From Euptelea pleiosperma (lineage: Eukaryota > Streptophyta > Magnoliopsida > Ranunculales > Eupteleaceae): DNA of 64,000 bases. The notes under the pieces are model-generated. The model saw only the letters and a list, made by a program, of their open reading frames with translations, was not told where the DNA came from and did not search any database. Below, one piece after another: positions 11,477-22,939 of the stretch. Location of the stretch: contig CM068546.1 in NCBI GenBank assembly GCA_035048495.1, positions 12,592,435 through 12,656,434 on the forward strand. Reading direction: 5' to 3'. Each line of letters starts with the position of its first letter. Positions within the stretch are counted from its first letter, which is position 1. The translations under genes and the position numbers were made by a program.

Positions 11477-12267
11477 TCATCACTTTTCTGCTTCCGCCCA
11501 CTTCTACGGCTCCTAAACACCAAGGGTTCTCCTGAGTTAAAGGGGCACTCCAGGCGTTGTAGCTCTCTAGGGATTTTACCAGGCCTAATCAATTGCAGAG
11601 AGTCCCCTGGTTGCTCCGTATCTTCCTTCCGTGATCCTTTGCCTGCCTGATCTTCTAGCCCAGCCCCCTCCTTATCCACAGTCGCAAATGGTGTACCACA
11701 CTGTATGTGTTCCGCCGGCCTGGTTATCTTCTCCTTCAACCATCTCCTATCCTTTCCCTCCTGCTTTATTCCAGGTTGCATCAGTAAACATTCTGATTCC
11801 TCTGGAACCCCCAAAACCGTTAGGATCAGCTTTCTAACCTCTTCCTCGTGTCCTATGAAAGACAGGGCCAAGGACTCCCCCAGAGATAAGATATTGCGTC
11901 TGAACCATGAATTGAGGTCCTGCTCGATGGAATTAAAAGACTCCGGTAGTCTAGGAATCCCTTCTAGTCCTACCGACCTGAGTAGAGTTCTCAAACCCTT
12001 CTGATCTCTTCCTGTTTCGATCCAAGGAGAACTCTCCAGAGGTGAAACAAAATGGTGAGAAGTCGTTAGAATCATTTCGTTGTCTGTTCGACTTTCAATC
12101 CCCTTCCCAGAGTTCCCCTCTCTAACATCACCGGAGCAATCCTCAAGGGGTTCTGCTGCGACGGTAGCCCTTTCTTGAATACCAGCTGCTTGAACCTCCT
12201 CTTCCGTAACTGGATAACACGAGCTACATTCCCCTTGTTCCGTACCCCCAAGCCGCGAACTGGCCAT
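11473..12267 (-). CDS. LINE-B ORF1-tail frame preceding ORF2
   Basis: A 264-codon open frame between the DUF4283-like ORF1 and ORF2. It is hydrophilic, with one recognisable block, WFRRNILSLGESLALSFIG then HEEEV. Equivalent blocks lie upstream of the endonuclease or RT in LINE-I (31280-31340) and LINE-H (47990-48070), so this is part of the LINE family. Its stop overlaps the ORF2 start (ATGA), which would suit termination-reinitiation. Whether it is a separate protein or the C-terminus of ORF1 broken by frameshifts cannot be decided here. Host function is unlikely. Confidence 0.6.
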   Translation of the reverse strand: MASSRLGGTEQGECSSCYPVTEEEVQAAGIQERATVAAEPLEDCSGDVREGNSGKGIESRTDNEMILTTSHHFVSPLESSPWIETGRDQKGLRTLLRSVGLEGIPRLPESFNSIEQDLNSWFRRNILSLGESLALSFIGHEEEVRKLILTVLGVPEESECLLMQPGIKQEGKDRRWLKEKITRPAEHIQCGTPFATVDKEGAGLEDQAGKGSRKEDTEQPGDSLQLIRPGKIPRELQRLECPFNSGEPLVFRSRRSGRKQKSDE

Positions 12268-12348
12268 TGAAAGACCAGGCGGAAAAGAGAAAAACCCAGA
12301 ATCATTTTGGATGGGGAAGAGGATAGAAGGGGTGATAAGCTTACCTTT

Positions 12349-14050
12349 CTAGCAATCAGCCTTCAAGCTCCTCTTCTTGTCGCAGGACTGGAGAGACTTA
12401 GTCTTCACAGGAGAGTGTGAGGCTGCTGTTTCTTTAGATGAGGGTCCACCCTTCTCCAGTAATGCTACATGGGAGATCTTAGTTCCACGTGTCTTAGAAG
12501 GGTCTTTGATTGATCGACCCTGATCCCTGATGGGGGACTCTCTCCTCTTATAAGGCTTACGCTGTCCGCCAAAACGCACCGCCCTTAACTTGAAAAACTT
12601 GGGCCCATTAGGCCCACTGGGCCCACCTCCATTCCGCGACCTTTTGGTTCCTCTAACCTGCTCCTTCCACGTGTAATGCTGTGGAGTATCCTCGAATGGT
12701 TTAAGAGGTTCGCTGGGCTCGGTTTTAAATTTCAAAACCGATTTCTTCTTCAACACTCTTATCTCCTGCTGTAAACTCAGCGTACGACGACACGTTACGT
12801 CCTCCTGTTGGGTTGTCGACTTCGGACCCTGCGAAGCTTGCCACGTGGTGCTCCAGCTCTCTGATGACTGATGCTGCTCCAGTGAACTCCTTCGCCTCTA
12901 GCCGCCGATTTTCTGTTCCACCACCATAGCCCTCCCATCTACTCCTCTTCCACCTTTCTTCCACCCGCGGTCTGAATCCCTGTGTTAAGAGGCTAGGATT
13001 ATCTGTCGTCTTTCCTTCATGCGAAAAGCCTGGGAAAATCAGGTCGAGACTAACGGAGTACGTTGTCTCTCGATCCTGAACCTCCACCACTCTGGGGATC
13101 TCTCTAGCCTTCCCTCTAACCTTCAAGCGCAGGGCACTGTAGTCCAAGCCTACTAAGGAAGCAACGTCTACATCCTCCAGGCCCCCCGCTTTCCTACCTA
13201 TAGCTTCGAACACCTGTTTGTTCCACAAGTGGAAGGGTAGACCTTGAACCGAAACCCAGACTGGGGTGGAGTTCCAGCTTGATGAGATACCGTTAACCGA
13301 CGGCCACCATCTGCTCAAGTAGATGATGTTGTGACCAACCCTGATTGATATCAGCTTGCACAAGAAGTCTAGAGTGGTATAATCGTCTACAAAGAACAGT
13401 CTTCTCTTCTCCCCACAGGGTATAAGGTAAAATAAATTTGAAGTTCTGGCGATCCAAGTAATAGCCACCGCTATATCTTCCCAATTCAAGTCGTTTGCCG
13501 AAGACTCACAGATGATAGAGTGATTCCATCGTTTCTCCAATCCGACCTCCTGTCTAGCATGGACAATTTGGAACTCCAGGGGGTCCACCTTGAGGTTGTT
13601 TTCTTCGGACTGTGGCCGGGTTTTCTCCCTCCTAACCTCGCCCGAAAGTGACTTCTTCAGCTCTGGTTTCGCCCCTTTCTCAGAAAGCCAATTCTGGAGA
13701 CACATAGCCACAGCCAACCATCCTCCCCCTCTTGACCCTTCTGGAAAACAGAAAACCAGATTTCTACCTCTTGCTATAAATTCGATCAGCTGGATGAAAT
13801 GTCCGTTCCCATTCCCTTTCACCTCAGCTATAAAGGTCCTACCTCGCAACACACTCTTCCTCCAAAACCGCCTTAGTGTCTTTGCCTTGGTCGCGTCCTT
13901 GAACATATCCATCAGCCATGACCCTAGTTCAAGCGGTACATCCGCTTCTTCTATCCACCTTCTCCCCTCTTCTCTGATTCGCAGTAAGGAGCTGCTCCCC
14001 TTATAGACAATCGCGAAGCTAAACGTTTTGGCTTCCACCTTTACCTTCAT
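12349..14050 (-). pseudogene. LINE-B ORF1 (DUF4283-like nucleic-acid-binding protein)
   Basis: The long frame 14050-12725 has the plant LINE ORF1 core WNSTPVWVSVQGLPFHLWN followed by GRKAGGLEDVD (DUF4283-type), preceded by GRNLVFCFPEGSRGGGWLA. It stops at 12725. An overlapping frame (12756-12349) continues a basic, proline-rich tail including RGTKRSRNGGGPSGPNGPKF, so a frameshift near 12740 probably separates them. No CCHC knuckle is visible. In related elements this protein binds the element RNA. The start at 14050 may be internal because sequence to the right is unrelated. Confidence 0.75.
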
Positions 14051-14056
14051 TTGGTT

Positions 14057-14103
14057 TCCATATTGATAAAAGAGGTTTTTCCAGCACCATTAGGACCGAG
14101 CAT
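14057..14103 (-). pseudogene. ABC-transporter Walker A scrap (ABCA-like)
   Basis: Minus-strand frame reads MLGPNGAGKTSFINM, a Walker A loop (GPNGAGKTS). The flanking residues resemble plant ABCA half-size transporters more than other ABC families. The frame extends from 14286, but residues before the loop do not resemble an ABC domain and nothing follows it, because LINE-B begins directly. Most likely a captured or orphaned exon fragment. Chance similarity over 15 residues cannot be excluded. Confidence 0.4.
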
Positions 14104-15013
14104 ATCCTTATGTCTCTTGAGCTTACATGGCTTCAATGCTTCCTTCAAGAGCTTTGGATTGAGGTTCTTCTCCTCATGGAGATGCATTGTGACAACCAAG
14201 CTGCCATTTGAATTACAGCTAATCCAGTTTTTCATGATCAGATCAAGCATATCGATTGATTGCCAATACATCCAAGAAAATGTCACTTCTGGTACAATTA
14301 TGTCTCCATATACTCAGTCTTGTTATCACATCGGTGATATCCTAACCCTAGTAAGCCATTTCTTGTTTTATTCGTGCTTAATATGAGAATTTTTGTTTTA
14401 CTGAAAAAACATATTAAACGGCTGTATGTTTCAATTGTAATGTAAAACAAGAGTTCTTTCATAGAAAAAGTATAAAACGCGAATGGTTGAATAATTGAAA
14501 AAAAGAACGTTTCCTAAATTCTCTCTTCTAAGCCTCTTCTCCCTCCACCTTACCGCCCGTCAACCCTTTCTTTTTGTTGCCTCCAGTTGGCCACTTGCCT
14601 CCCTTTTCACAACCGTCACCAATCGCCTCTCGCTATATCTCGTCACAAGTCTGGCCCATGAGAAAGAGAGAATTGAATTGGCCTGTGGTGGTTTGGAACT
14701 TTAGATGAGAGACAGAGAGATGAATCAGCATGTGGCCATTCCATGAATGAGACTTTGTCCCTTACCTTCTTCAGAAGTTACTACCTTTCCTTTTTTACTT
14801 GGCTTTTGTGTGAAGAAAGAAAATCATGGACAGAAAAAGTGATTTTAGAAACCGAAAAGGACTCCTCACCAAAACAAAGAGAAAAAAAATAAAGTAGAAA
14901 ATACAATATAAAGAAAGCCTATATATAAATACTTTATCTATACATAGGTTCCTCTTTCTTGATATGCATTCATGTATAGTAGATATATGTAAAAGTTACA
15001 TTTATATATATTC

Positions 15014-15050
<37 letters not shown>

Positions 15051-15655
15051 TTATAATTAATACATATGTTAAATATGGTTATTTATGTGTGTGTGTGTGT
15101 GTGTGTGTGTGTACACCAAATTCTTTAGGCCCGGATATTTCATTAAAACCGTATTAAACATGTTTATATCACTCGCTGTGTTTTTGTCGTCTTTCTTTTT
15201 TGACCGAATTGTTTATTCCAAAAACATATTATTCTCAAAATTTTCATGTCTCATACTTTTTCCGTATATGCTGAATTGCTTAGTAGGGTCTTAACTAAAG
15301 CATTTTCTAAGACACATATTCAACTAGTGTGTCCAAGCTGGCCATTCCAGCTTGGGGAGAGTGCAAAGAGTTGGAAATGTAATACGTGTTTCTATTTTGT
15401 CATGTTTGGGATAAATGATGTATGTTGGGATGATCTTACAGAAAGGGCATTTATATAATTGTACACCCCATAATAAAATATTAGGAGATATAGGACCTCT
15501 CCTCTTTCTCTTCCTTTTTTTCCTATTTCTCTTCCTCTTATCGTTTGCCCCCAAATTCTATAACTAGAAATGTGCCTAATGTGTTTTTGGACTGACCATT
15601 AGATTCATATCGTGAGAGGAGAAAAATTCTTTGGAAGATGCTACTATACACCTTC
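14104..15655. other. Non-coding stretch
   Basis: No convincing gene. AT-rich, with a CT-rich block (14500-14600), microsatellites (15019-15112) and short unconserved ORFs. Confidence 0.6.
15019..15112. repeat. (TA)n and (GT)n microsatellites
   Basis: About 15 TA units end near 15048, and 13-14 uninterrupted TG units lie at 15086-15112. Both are long enough to be length-polymorphic. Confidence 0.95.
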
Positions 15656-16071
15656 TGTTGGGGTCTATAAAAAAATACTATAAAAGAATTTTGAAGACCA
15701 AATTCGCTCCTCAGCGGAGATCTCCAGTGTTATTTGGAGATTGATGGTTGGTTGGTGTCTTCTGGTAAGAGAATTTAGGGGAATGAAGATGGTGAACCTT
15801 TAGGGAAATTGGAATAACATCTTATATAGCTGTAGTTAGAAGGAGATTGTGAAGCATGTTGTCAGGGACTTGCTTGTAATATGTTATATCCTGTAGGGAG
15901 GGCCTTGTAATATGTAAACTTTCACTTAATATATATATATTAGGTGAAATCGTGTAGGCTATTTTAAGCTCTACACGAGTTCTCCTCTTTTCCCCCAATC
16001 TTCTTTTCTCTCTTCTCCTTTATCCTAATTTCTTTATTCTTCTTGTTCTAGTTACAATCTAATTTATAACA
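15656..16071 (+). repeat. 5' LTR of copia D
   Basis: Right end is fixed by the CA directly before the primer site. Left end is placed at TGTTGGGG, the nearest good LTR start; with no second LTR to compare, this border is provisional. A short TA run and a pyrimidine-rich stretch precede the end. Confidence 0.6.
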
Positions 16072-16083
16072 TGGTATCAGAGC
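16072..16083 (+). other. Primer-binding site of copia D (tRNA-iMet)
   Basis: TGGTATCAGAGC follows the LTR end without a gap. Confidence 0.92.
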
Positions 16084-16251
16084 ATGGTTGTGTAAGTGTA
16101 ACCATGACTCAATCCTAGAGGTCAAAGAAAACCCTAGGGATTGTGAAAATGCAGAAGAAGGCTTTCCAAAGGAGGAGATCATCTCCCATGGTCAGCCACA
16201 TATAAAGAAAGCCTGAAAAAATGATCTTAGGCATCTCTACATGCTCCAGAG

Positions 16252-16612
16252 CATAGTCACAAAGTCGGGATTCGGCAATAAATCGGTAAGGGATCAAGTC
16301 GGGAAAATTCGGATAAATTCGGTAAGAATCGGGAAAAATCGACAAAATTATAAAAAATATATCATGGAACATTTCAAGTTAGAAATGTTGTTTTTAACAA
16401 AACACATTTATATGATGAAATAATTCCATAATAGTAAGTCATAACTCATAAGCACGATTCATCATTCATAATCAAAACTCAAAAATCGACAAAATCGGAA
16501 AAAATGGGTCTTAGCCAATTAATCAGCAAATTCAGGGATTAATTCGTGAATTGAAAAATCAGAGATTTTTGACGATTTTTTGAAAAATTCGGAGATGATT
16601 TTTGTGACTATG
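16252..16612. mobile_element. hAT-type MITE (family 1) in the copia D leader
   Basis: 361 bp bounded by perfect 12-bp inverted repeats, CATAGTCACAAA at the left and its complement TTTGTGACTATG at the right. It is flanked by an exact 8-bp target duplication CTCCAGAG (16244-16251 and 16613-16620). The interior is AT-rich with repeated ATTCGG / TCGGGAA motifs and no ORF. An 8-bp duplication and CA-type ends fit the hAT superfamily. Confidence 0.9.
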
Positions 16613-16631
16613 CTCCAGAGGGTCCAAAAAC

Positions 16632-16959
16632 CCTAGCTGCCACCTCCAGAAGGCAGGAGAAGAGCCTCCAGGCCTAGCCGCCCACTACAGAAGCCGGGAG
16701 AAGAGCCACAAGGCCTAGCCGCCACCTCCAGAAGGTTGTAAAAGAGCCTCCAGGCCTAGCTGCCCACTCTAGAAGCCTGGAGAAGAGCTACTAGATATAG
16801 CCGCCCAGTCTAGAAGCCCGGAGAAGAGCCACCAAGCCTAGCCGCCTCTTCCAGATGGTCAGAGAAGACCCTCTGGACCTAGCTGCCCCTTCCAGAAGAT
16901 TAGAGAAGACCCTCTGGACCTAGCCGCAAGTCTTAGAGGTGCCCAGAACCTCTCCCAAG
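16632..16959 (+). repeat. 41-bp minisatellite, eight units, in the copia D leader
   Basis: Units start at 16632, 16673, 16714, 16755, 16796, 16837, 16878 and 16919, each exactly 41 bp. Consensus begins CCTAGCCGCC, contains CAGAAG in the middle and ends near AAGAGCC. 41 is not a multiple of three, so it is not protein-coding. The perfect register despite base divergence indicates unit duplication with substitutions but no indels. Confidence 0.95.
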
Positions 16960-17181
16960 TGCAGCCCACCTACCCAGGAACCTTTTTTGGTCTCTGGATC
17001 TGTTCACAAGTATCCCATGGGTGGGTTTTTCTCCAATAGAAAATCGTTAAAGGCGTTGTTCCAAAAAGGTTTGAATCCTATGAGCGTTGCTCGCAGGGAG
17101 CTTTAAAAATAAAAAAAATGGTGATTTGTACCTCTCTAGCAGTTTGGGCGACTATTCCTCAGAAAGATCTTCTCTACTATC

Positions 17182-20100
17182 ATGAGTACATCTGAGGAGT
17201 CATCCTCTGCCAAGTCGGAGATTATTGTTGCCCCACCCAGTCTAGGAAGTCATGGTGATCACAGTCTAGGCCTACAGATCACCACGGTGAAACTCGACGG
17301 GACCAACTACCTTGAGTGGTCTCAATCTACAAAGATGTACATCACCGGATGAGGCAAAGTTGGCTATATCACCGGACGTATCCCCGCACTTGATGTATCT
17401 GAGGCCACGTTTGAAAAGTGGGAAGCTGAAAAGTCGATGGTCATGTCATGGCTGCTCCACTCTATGCATCCATCGATCAACAAAGGCTTCCTCTTTTTCC
17501 CCTCTGCCAAGGATATATGGGAAGCGTATCTCAGACCTATTCCCAGGCTAGGAATTTTGCTCGGAAGTATGAGCTTCAGCAGGAGCCAGCACATTTGAAG
17601 CAAGGTGATCTTCCATTGGGATCAAACTATGTTGCTTTACGCAGCAAGTGGGAAGAGGTAGATCACTAACAAACCTACACTCCTGCATGTACCACTGATG
17701 CTATGGAGTTCCGGAAGATGATCGTGCGCACTCGCATATTTGAGTTTCTTGGTGGCTGGAACCAGAGCTATGAGCAGGTTCAGGCTAACATTTTGGACAG
17801 AGATCCGCCACCATCGACCCTCGCATAGGTCTATTCCTACATCCAAAGTGAAGACAGGAGGAGGAGAGCCATGAGCTACAAGATAGATACTGATGTTCCT
17901 TTATCTGAGAAGTCTGCCTTGGCTACTCAGAAATGGACCAAACCCGCATCCAAGAAGGATGGGGATCGAGAGAGACTCTGATGTGATCACTGTGGCAAGC
18001 TTTGCCACACTCGGGAGACCTGTTAGAGCCTTCATGGTTGTCCCACACAATTCTCTTGAGGCAAGCATGGCCCATCTAAGAAGTCCTCTAGTGCCAAACA
18101 GGGGACCTCAGCCGCTCATGCTACTAGTCGGGATTCTTCTGATGTGACACCTTCCTCTGGACAGTCCAGTACCATCTCTGGCATGGACCTAGACAGGCTA
18201 CGACAGCTCCTTACTCAGCTTGATGGGCCCTCCTCTCCTACATCATCCTTTGCTCATACAGGTACATCCCACTCAGCTCACCATGTGTCTACGACACCCA
18301 TTGATTCATCCTGGATCATTGATTCAGGTGCCTCTGATCATATGACTAGTATGCCCTTAGTTTTTCCCATCTATCATATCTGTTTAGGTAAAGATAAGGT
18401 TCGCGTGGCAGATGGCACCTTCTCTTCTATCTCGGGGAAGGGCACTATCTCTGCCCCCTACCTTGCATTTATCACCTGTGCTTCATGTTCCTAAATTCAC
18501 CACTAACCTGGTTTCTGTTAGCCATCTCACTAAGAGCCTAAATTGCAGTGTTACTTTTTTCTGACTCACTGTGTTTTTCAGGACTTGGTGACGAGACGGA
18601 TGATTGGCAGTGGTCGTGAGGATGGTGGATTGTACCTACTCGATAGCAAGCCGACTTCATACTCTGTTGCACACCAGTCCAGTGCAAGTGTCAGTAGTTC
18701 TAGAGTCAATAAAGACATGTTAATGCATTGGCATAACAAGCTGGGTCATTTACCGCTTTCTGTCTTGAAGAGTTTGTTACCTCAATTTGCGTCTGTTCTA
18801 TCTTTTTGAGTTAAACTGCAAAACTTGTGTACTTGCAAAGCAATGTCGGGTATCTTTTTCAACCAATAATAATAAAAGTTCGTTTCCATTACAGCTTGCG
18901 CACTATGATGTTTGGGGACCCAATCCCACTAATATATTTGGCTTCTGCTACTTCATAGTTTTTGTGGATGATTACAGTCACTACACCTGGATTTACCTCA
19001 TGAGAACAAAAAATGAGGTGCATACTATCTTTCAAGCCTTCCATAAGATGGTGTGCAATCAATTGGGCTCCAAGCTGAACGTCCTACGCACGGACAATGT
19101 GGGGAATACATGTACCATGGTCTTGCCTCCTATCTTGAGGAGCATGGCATCCTTCATCAGACATCATGTGCTAATACACCTCAACAAAATGGGACCGTTG
19201 AGCGAAAGTATCGCCATGTCCTCGAGGTTGCTCGGGCACTTCTTCTTGGCACTAGGGTACCCAAAGGTTATTGGGCTAACGCTGTCTTGACGGCATCCTA
19301 CTTGATCAATCGGATGCCCTCGCGTATCCTGGTCACAGTCTCCCCTTTCACTTATGTTTCCTTCTTGTCCCGTGTTCTCTACTCCTCCTAAGGTCTTTGG
19401 TTGTGTTTAATATGTCCACTCCCATCAAAGGAATGATAAGTTAGATTCGAAAGCCGTTCAAATGTGTTTTCCTTGGCTACTCTTCCACTTATAAGGGATA
19501 TCGGTGCTTCCATCACTCTACTCGTCATCGGTTTGTTTCTCTAGATGTCACCTTCTTCAAGAGTCTTCCCTTCTTCTCAACTGATCGGACTTCTCTTCAG
19601 GGGGGAGCTTGGGAGTCTTGATGAGAGTCCGATATCTCCGCAGGGGGAGATTCCTTTACCAGTGCCCCTTGATTTTCCTCCTGATGAGTCTCCTCCCTCT
19701 GTGCTTTCGTCCTCATCTCCTACTAAAACTTTGCCAAAGGAACCGAGGCTGGAGACATATGCCAGACGACATCCAAAAGAGGAACAGTCCACCGTCCAAT
19801 CTCACTGCCAGGAAATCCAACTCGATCCAAGTAATCCCATTCTCAGGGACCCTAATGATGATATTTTTGTTGCTCCTTCTGCTATCCTTCCCATAGACAT
19901 TGATGAACTTATTTCTCATCGTAAGGGTGTTCGAAATTGTGTTACCAAGCACCCTATCTCTCACTTTGTTTCCTACCAGTAGCTCTCCCCATCCTACAGG
20001 GCATTTGCTACTTCCCTATCCAGTGTCGTTCTGCCATCTAGTGTCTCAGAGGCTCTTAACCAACCATAGTGGAAAGCAGCCATGCTAGAAGAGGTGACAA

Positions 20101-20921
20101 CTCTAGAAAAGAATGGTACTTGGGATCTGGTTCCATTGCCTAGAGGAAAGAAACCAGTGGGGTGCAAGTGGGTATATACAGTGAAATACAAAGAAGATGG
20201 AAGCATCGACAAGTACAAGGCTCGTCTCGTAGCAAAAGGGTACACGCAAACATATAGGATTGACTACCAGGAGACGTTTGCTCCTGCGGCCAAGATGAAC
20301 TCAGTTCGAGTTCTGTTGTCTCTTGCAGCGAATCTATCTTGACTCTTCCACCAGCTAGATGTCAAGAATACCTTCCTCCATGGTGACCTAGAGGCATGGT
20401 TTAAAATTTCGGAATGTTTCGTATGTTGCGTTTCGTTTCATAAGGAAACCGAAACGAAACATTCAATGTTTCGTATGTTTCGTAATGTTTCGGAATGTTT
20501 CAGTTTATTTCGCCGAGACAATCCGATACAATCCAAAAAAATAAAAATAAATAAACATATAATTTAATAATTTTGAATAATATTTCGTAATGTTTTGGAA
20601 TGTTTCGTAATATTTCGTAATGTTTCATAATGTTTCGGAAATGTTTTGTAATGTTTCGAAAATTTCGTTTTTTCAATGTTTCGTGAATGTTTCATTTCGT
20701 TTCGGAGTTTGTCTCAATTTTTCACTTGACCGAGACATTCCTCCGAAACGAAATTTTAAACCTTGCCTAGAGAAAGAGGTTTACATGACAAGCCCGCCGA
20801 GGTTCAATCCAATTTGGGGTAAAGACCTTGTGTGGTGCCGACTGAAGAAAGCCTTGTATTGGCTTAAACAGTCACTTAGGTCTTGGTTCAAGAGGTTCAG
20901 TTGTGCAGTCAATAGTGTTTA
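17182..20921 (+). pseudogene. Copia D gag-protease-integrase-RT (partial)
   Basis: Gag starts at the ATG 17182 with ITTVKLDGTNYLEW, has a TGA at MYITG*GKVG, a frameshift near 17520, and later stops. A CCHC-type knuckle remnant CDHCGKLCHTRETC lies near 17980-18025. The protease keeps WIIDSGASDHMTSM (within 18144-18494). The integrase has HWHNKLGHLPLSVLK, CKTCVLAKQCR, YDVWGPNP, VDDYSHYTWIYLM, a frameshift at LRTDN, then TPQQNGTVERKYRH. RT has [15 protein letters not shown] and [13 protein letters not shown] (20082-20342), a stop, LDVKNTFLHGDLE, the MITE, then KEVYM, and ends before the catalytic YVDD box. Not functional. Confidence 0.9.
20395..20765. mobile_element. hAT-type MITE (family 2), copy in copia D RT
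   Basis: 371 bp beginning CATGGTTTAAAATTTCG and ending with the near-complement CGAAATTTTAAACCTTG. It splits the RT codons HGDLE and KEVYM. Target copies are CCTAGAGG (20387-20394) and CCTAGAGA (20766-20773), 8 bp with one mismatch. The interior is built of degenerate TTTCGTAATG / GTTTCGGAATG repeats. A second copy is at 36667-36934. Confidence 0.88.
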
Positions 20922-22939
20922 AGAATGTGCATGCCTAACCGAAGAGCATGCTCAACTTCAAGAAGGTGACGATTTTTTCTCTCAGCAGTCCCATTCTGTT
21001 GAGGTGTTGAAGAGCACGAGGTCTAAGGAAAAATGCCATGAGATGCAAAGTAGGCTTTCAGACCCCCATCGAGGTATTCCCCCCCCCCGCACCCCCCATT
21101 GTCAGAGCAAAGAATCTTAAAAGTTGAATTGAGTGGTAACCATCTTATGGAACTCTTGGAAAATGGAGAAGACATCTTTGGTTCGCATAAGGTACAACCA
21201 CTAAAGTCATCTACAAAGGTAGCAAAATACCAATATCCAAACAAAGAAGTCACAGGCGCGGGGCCCCACACATCAGAATGCACAATAGAAAAAGGAGTAG
21301 TACTTTTATTCTCACTAATGGGAAAAACAGAACGACAATGTTTGGCCAGTTCACATGTTTCACAATGAAAGGGAATTGTAGAAACAGAAGAGAAAGCAGG
21401 AAAAAGCATTAATTGATCTTTATTGACTCTACTACTACTACTACTGATGCTAAACTAGTGTGTAGATACAGAAACCGAAAAATCTAAGATGTATAAGCCA
21501 CCGTACTCATGTCCACTGCCAATCGTCCGCCTCGACTCCAGATCCTGAAACGCAGAGTGAGAAGGAAAAAACGTTTACAGTTAAGAATTTTGGTAAGACT
21601 ACTGACGGATAGTAAATTAGCAATGAATTGCGGAACATGCAAAACAGAAGACAAACAGAGAGCTAGTATGGCATGAACATCCCATATTCCAAAGATAGCG
21701 AAATAGGTGCCATTAGCTATCCGAACATTATCACAACCAGAGCAAATACCATAACTAGAGAAAACGGAGGACATACTAGTCATGTGATCAGATGCCCCTG
21801 AATCAATGATCTAAGATGGGCTGGAAGGTACAGTAGAGGCAGAAAAAACAGTCCTAGTATCTGTGTGAGCAAATGCAGACGTGGAAGTGGAGGCCTGCCA
21901 TTGAATTGTACCATCATGCGGTGAAGTCGCTCAAGATTTGAGGAAGAGAGCGAGTCTGTGTCCCCAGAGGAGGTAGACACTGGTGGTGCGATGTCCTGTG
22001 TGACTGAGTGCGCTAAGTGAGGTCCCTGTTTCGCTGATTGACGCTGACAAGAAGTCGGGACCTGTCCTGGGGACGTCCATGGAGCTTCCAGCAAGTGGCC
22101 TAGATATGGCACATGCGACCGCAGTGATCATACTTGGGTCTGGGTCGGTCCCCAAACTCCTTCGGACTGGATGTCTGGCCCTTCTGATTGGTAGCAGCTA
22201 GGGCAGAGCGGTCCTGAGTATCACTCCCACTGCAGAGTTGCATGGCAGAGCAGCGGTTGTCCCCCCACCTCTGAATGTACCCATAGACCTGTGCTAGAGA
22301 GGTAGGAGCAGGATCCCTGCCAAGGATCTGAACACGAGCTCCCTTAAAGCTCGGATGAAGGCCAGAGAAAAACCGGAAGATCCGGGAATGTTCAACCATC
22401 GCCTTGAAGGACTTGACGTCATCCACGCACTTGGGGAAGTAACTCTGGTAGTGATCGATCTCCTCCCATTTGCTTCGAAGAGAAGCATAATATGTACCAA
22501 GCTTCATCTCCCCCTGACAAAGACAAGATATCTCTTGTTCTACTTCATAGAGCTTGGCGAAATTGCCCACCTGGGAGTATGTCTGAGATACGTCATCCCA
22601 AACATCTTTGGCCGTTGGTAGGAATATAAACCCTTTGCTGATCTGGGTTTGCATCAAGTGAAGAAGCCAGGGCATGACAGTCAGGTTCTTCATAACCCAA
22701 ACCCGGTGAGATTTATCCTTCGGATTTGGTTCTTTAGTAGCACCCGTCAGATACTCACTGTAGCCACGGCCCCCAATGTACATGAGTGCAAAAGTCTTCC
22801 ATTGTAGGAAGTTGGTGCCATCGAGCTTTACAGTGGTGACGCAGAGCTGAGGGTTGTGACCTCCATGAGAGCCATGAGTCATAGGACGATCCTCAGAGGA
22901 AGAGCTAAAAATCATAGATATGGCCTCGGGGGAACTCAT
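20922..22939 (-). pseudogene. Copia C gag, protease and partial integrase
   Basis: Gag is open for 279 codons from ATG 22939: TTVKLDGTNFLQWK, WLLHLMQTQISKGF, LRSKWEEIDHYQ, ending at a ruined CCHC knuckle (KYDHCGRMCHI then stop, where CDHCGRMGHIQATC is expected). The protease box IIDSGASDHMTSM is intact, but a TAG replaces the preceding tryptophan (near 21812). Integrase pieces CELAKHCRSVFP and SDVWGPAPVTS lie in 21409-21023, with a gap in the DDFSGCTW block. It is the best-preserved gag in the window, but no complete product is possible. Confidence 0.88.

Larger units (their letters stand above)
8395..14050 (-). mobile_element. LINE-B, near full-length L1-type LINE truncated at its 3' end
   Basis: ORF1 (from 14050), an ORF1-tail frame, then ORF2 with endonuclease and RT, all minus strand. 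The element stops within the post-RT region at about 8398, joined to a copia RT scrap, with no C-terminal zinc domain, 3' UTR or poly-A tail. Loss of the 3' end is atypical for LINE insertion and suggests a later deletion or recombination. Confidence 0.9.
15656..20921 (+). mobile_element. Ty1/copia element D, 3'-truncated
   Basis: 5' LTR, tRNA-Met primer site, long leader, gag, protease, integrase and the N-terminal half of RT, all plus strand. It ends at about 20921 inside RT, fused to copia C in the opposite orientation. RNase H, polypurine tract and 3' LTR are missing. Two MITEs lie inside (16252-16612 and 20395-20765). Confidence 0.9.

Noticed and set aside
12343..12350. Possible intron donor (AAAG|GTAAGC) between LINE-B ORF1 and the ORF1-tail frame
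   Set aside because: One good donor sequence in an element copy full of frameshifts is weak evidence. A simple frameshift or stop explains the break.
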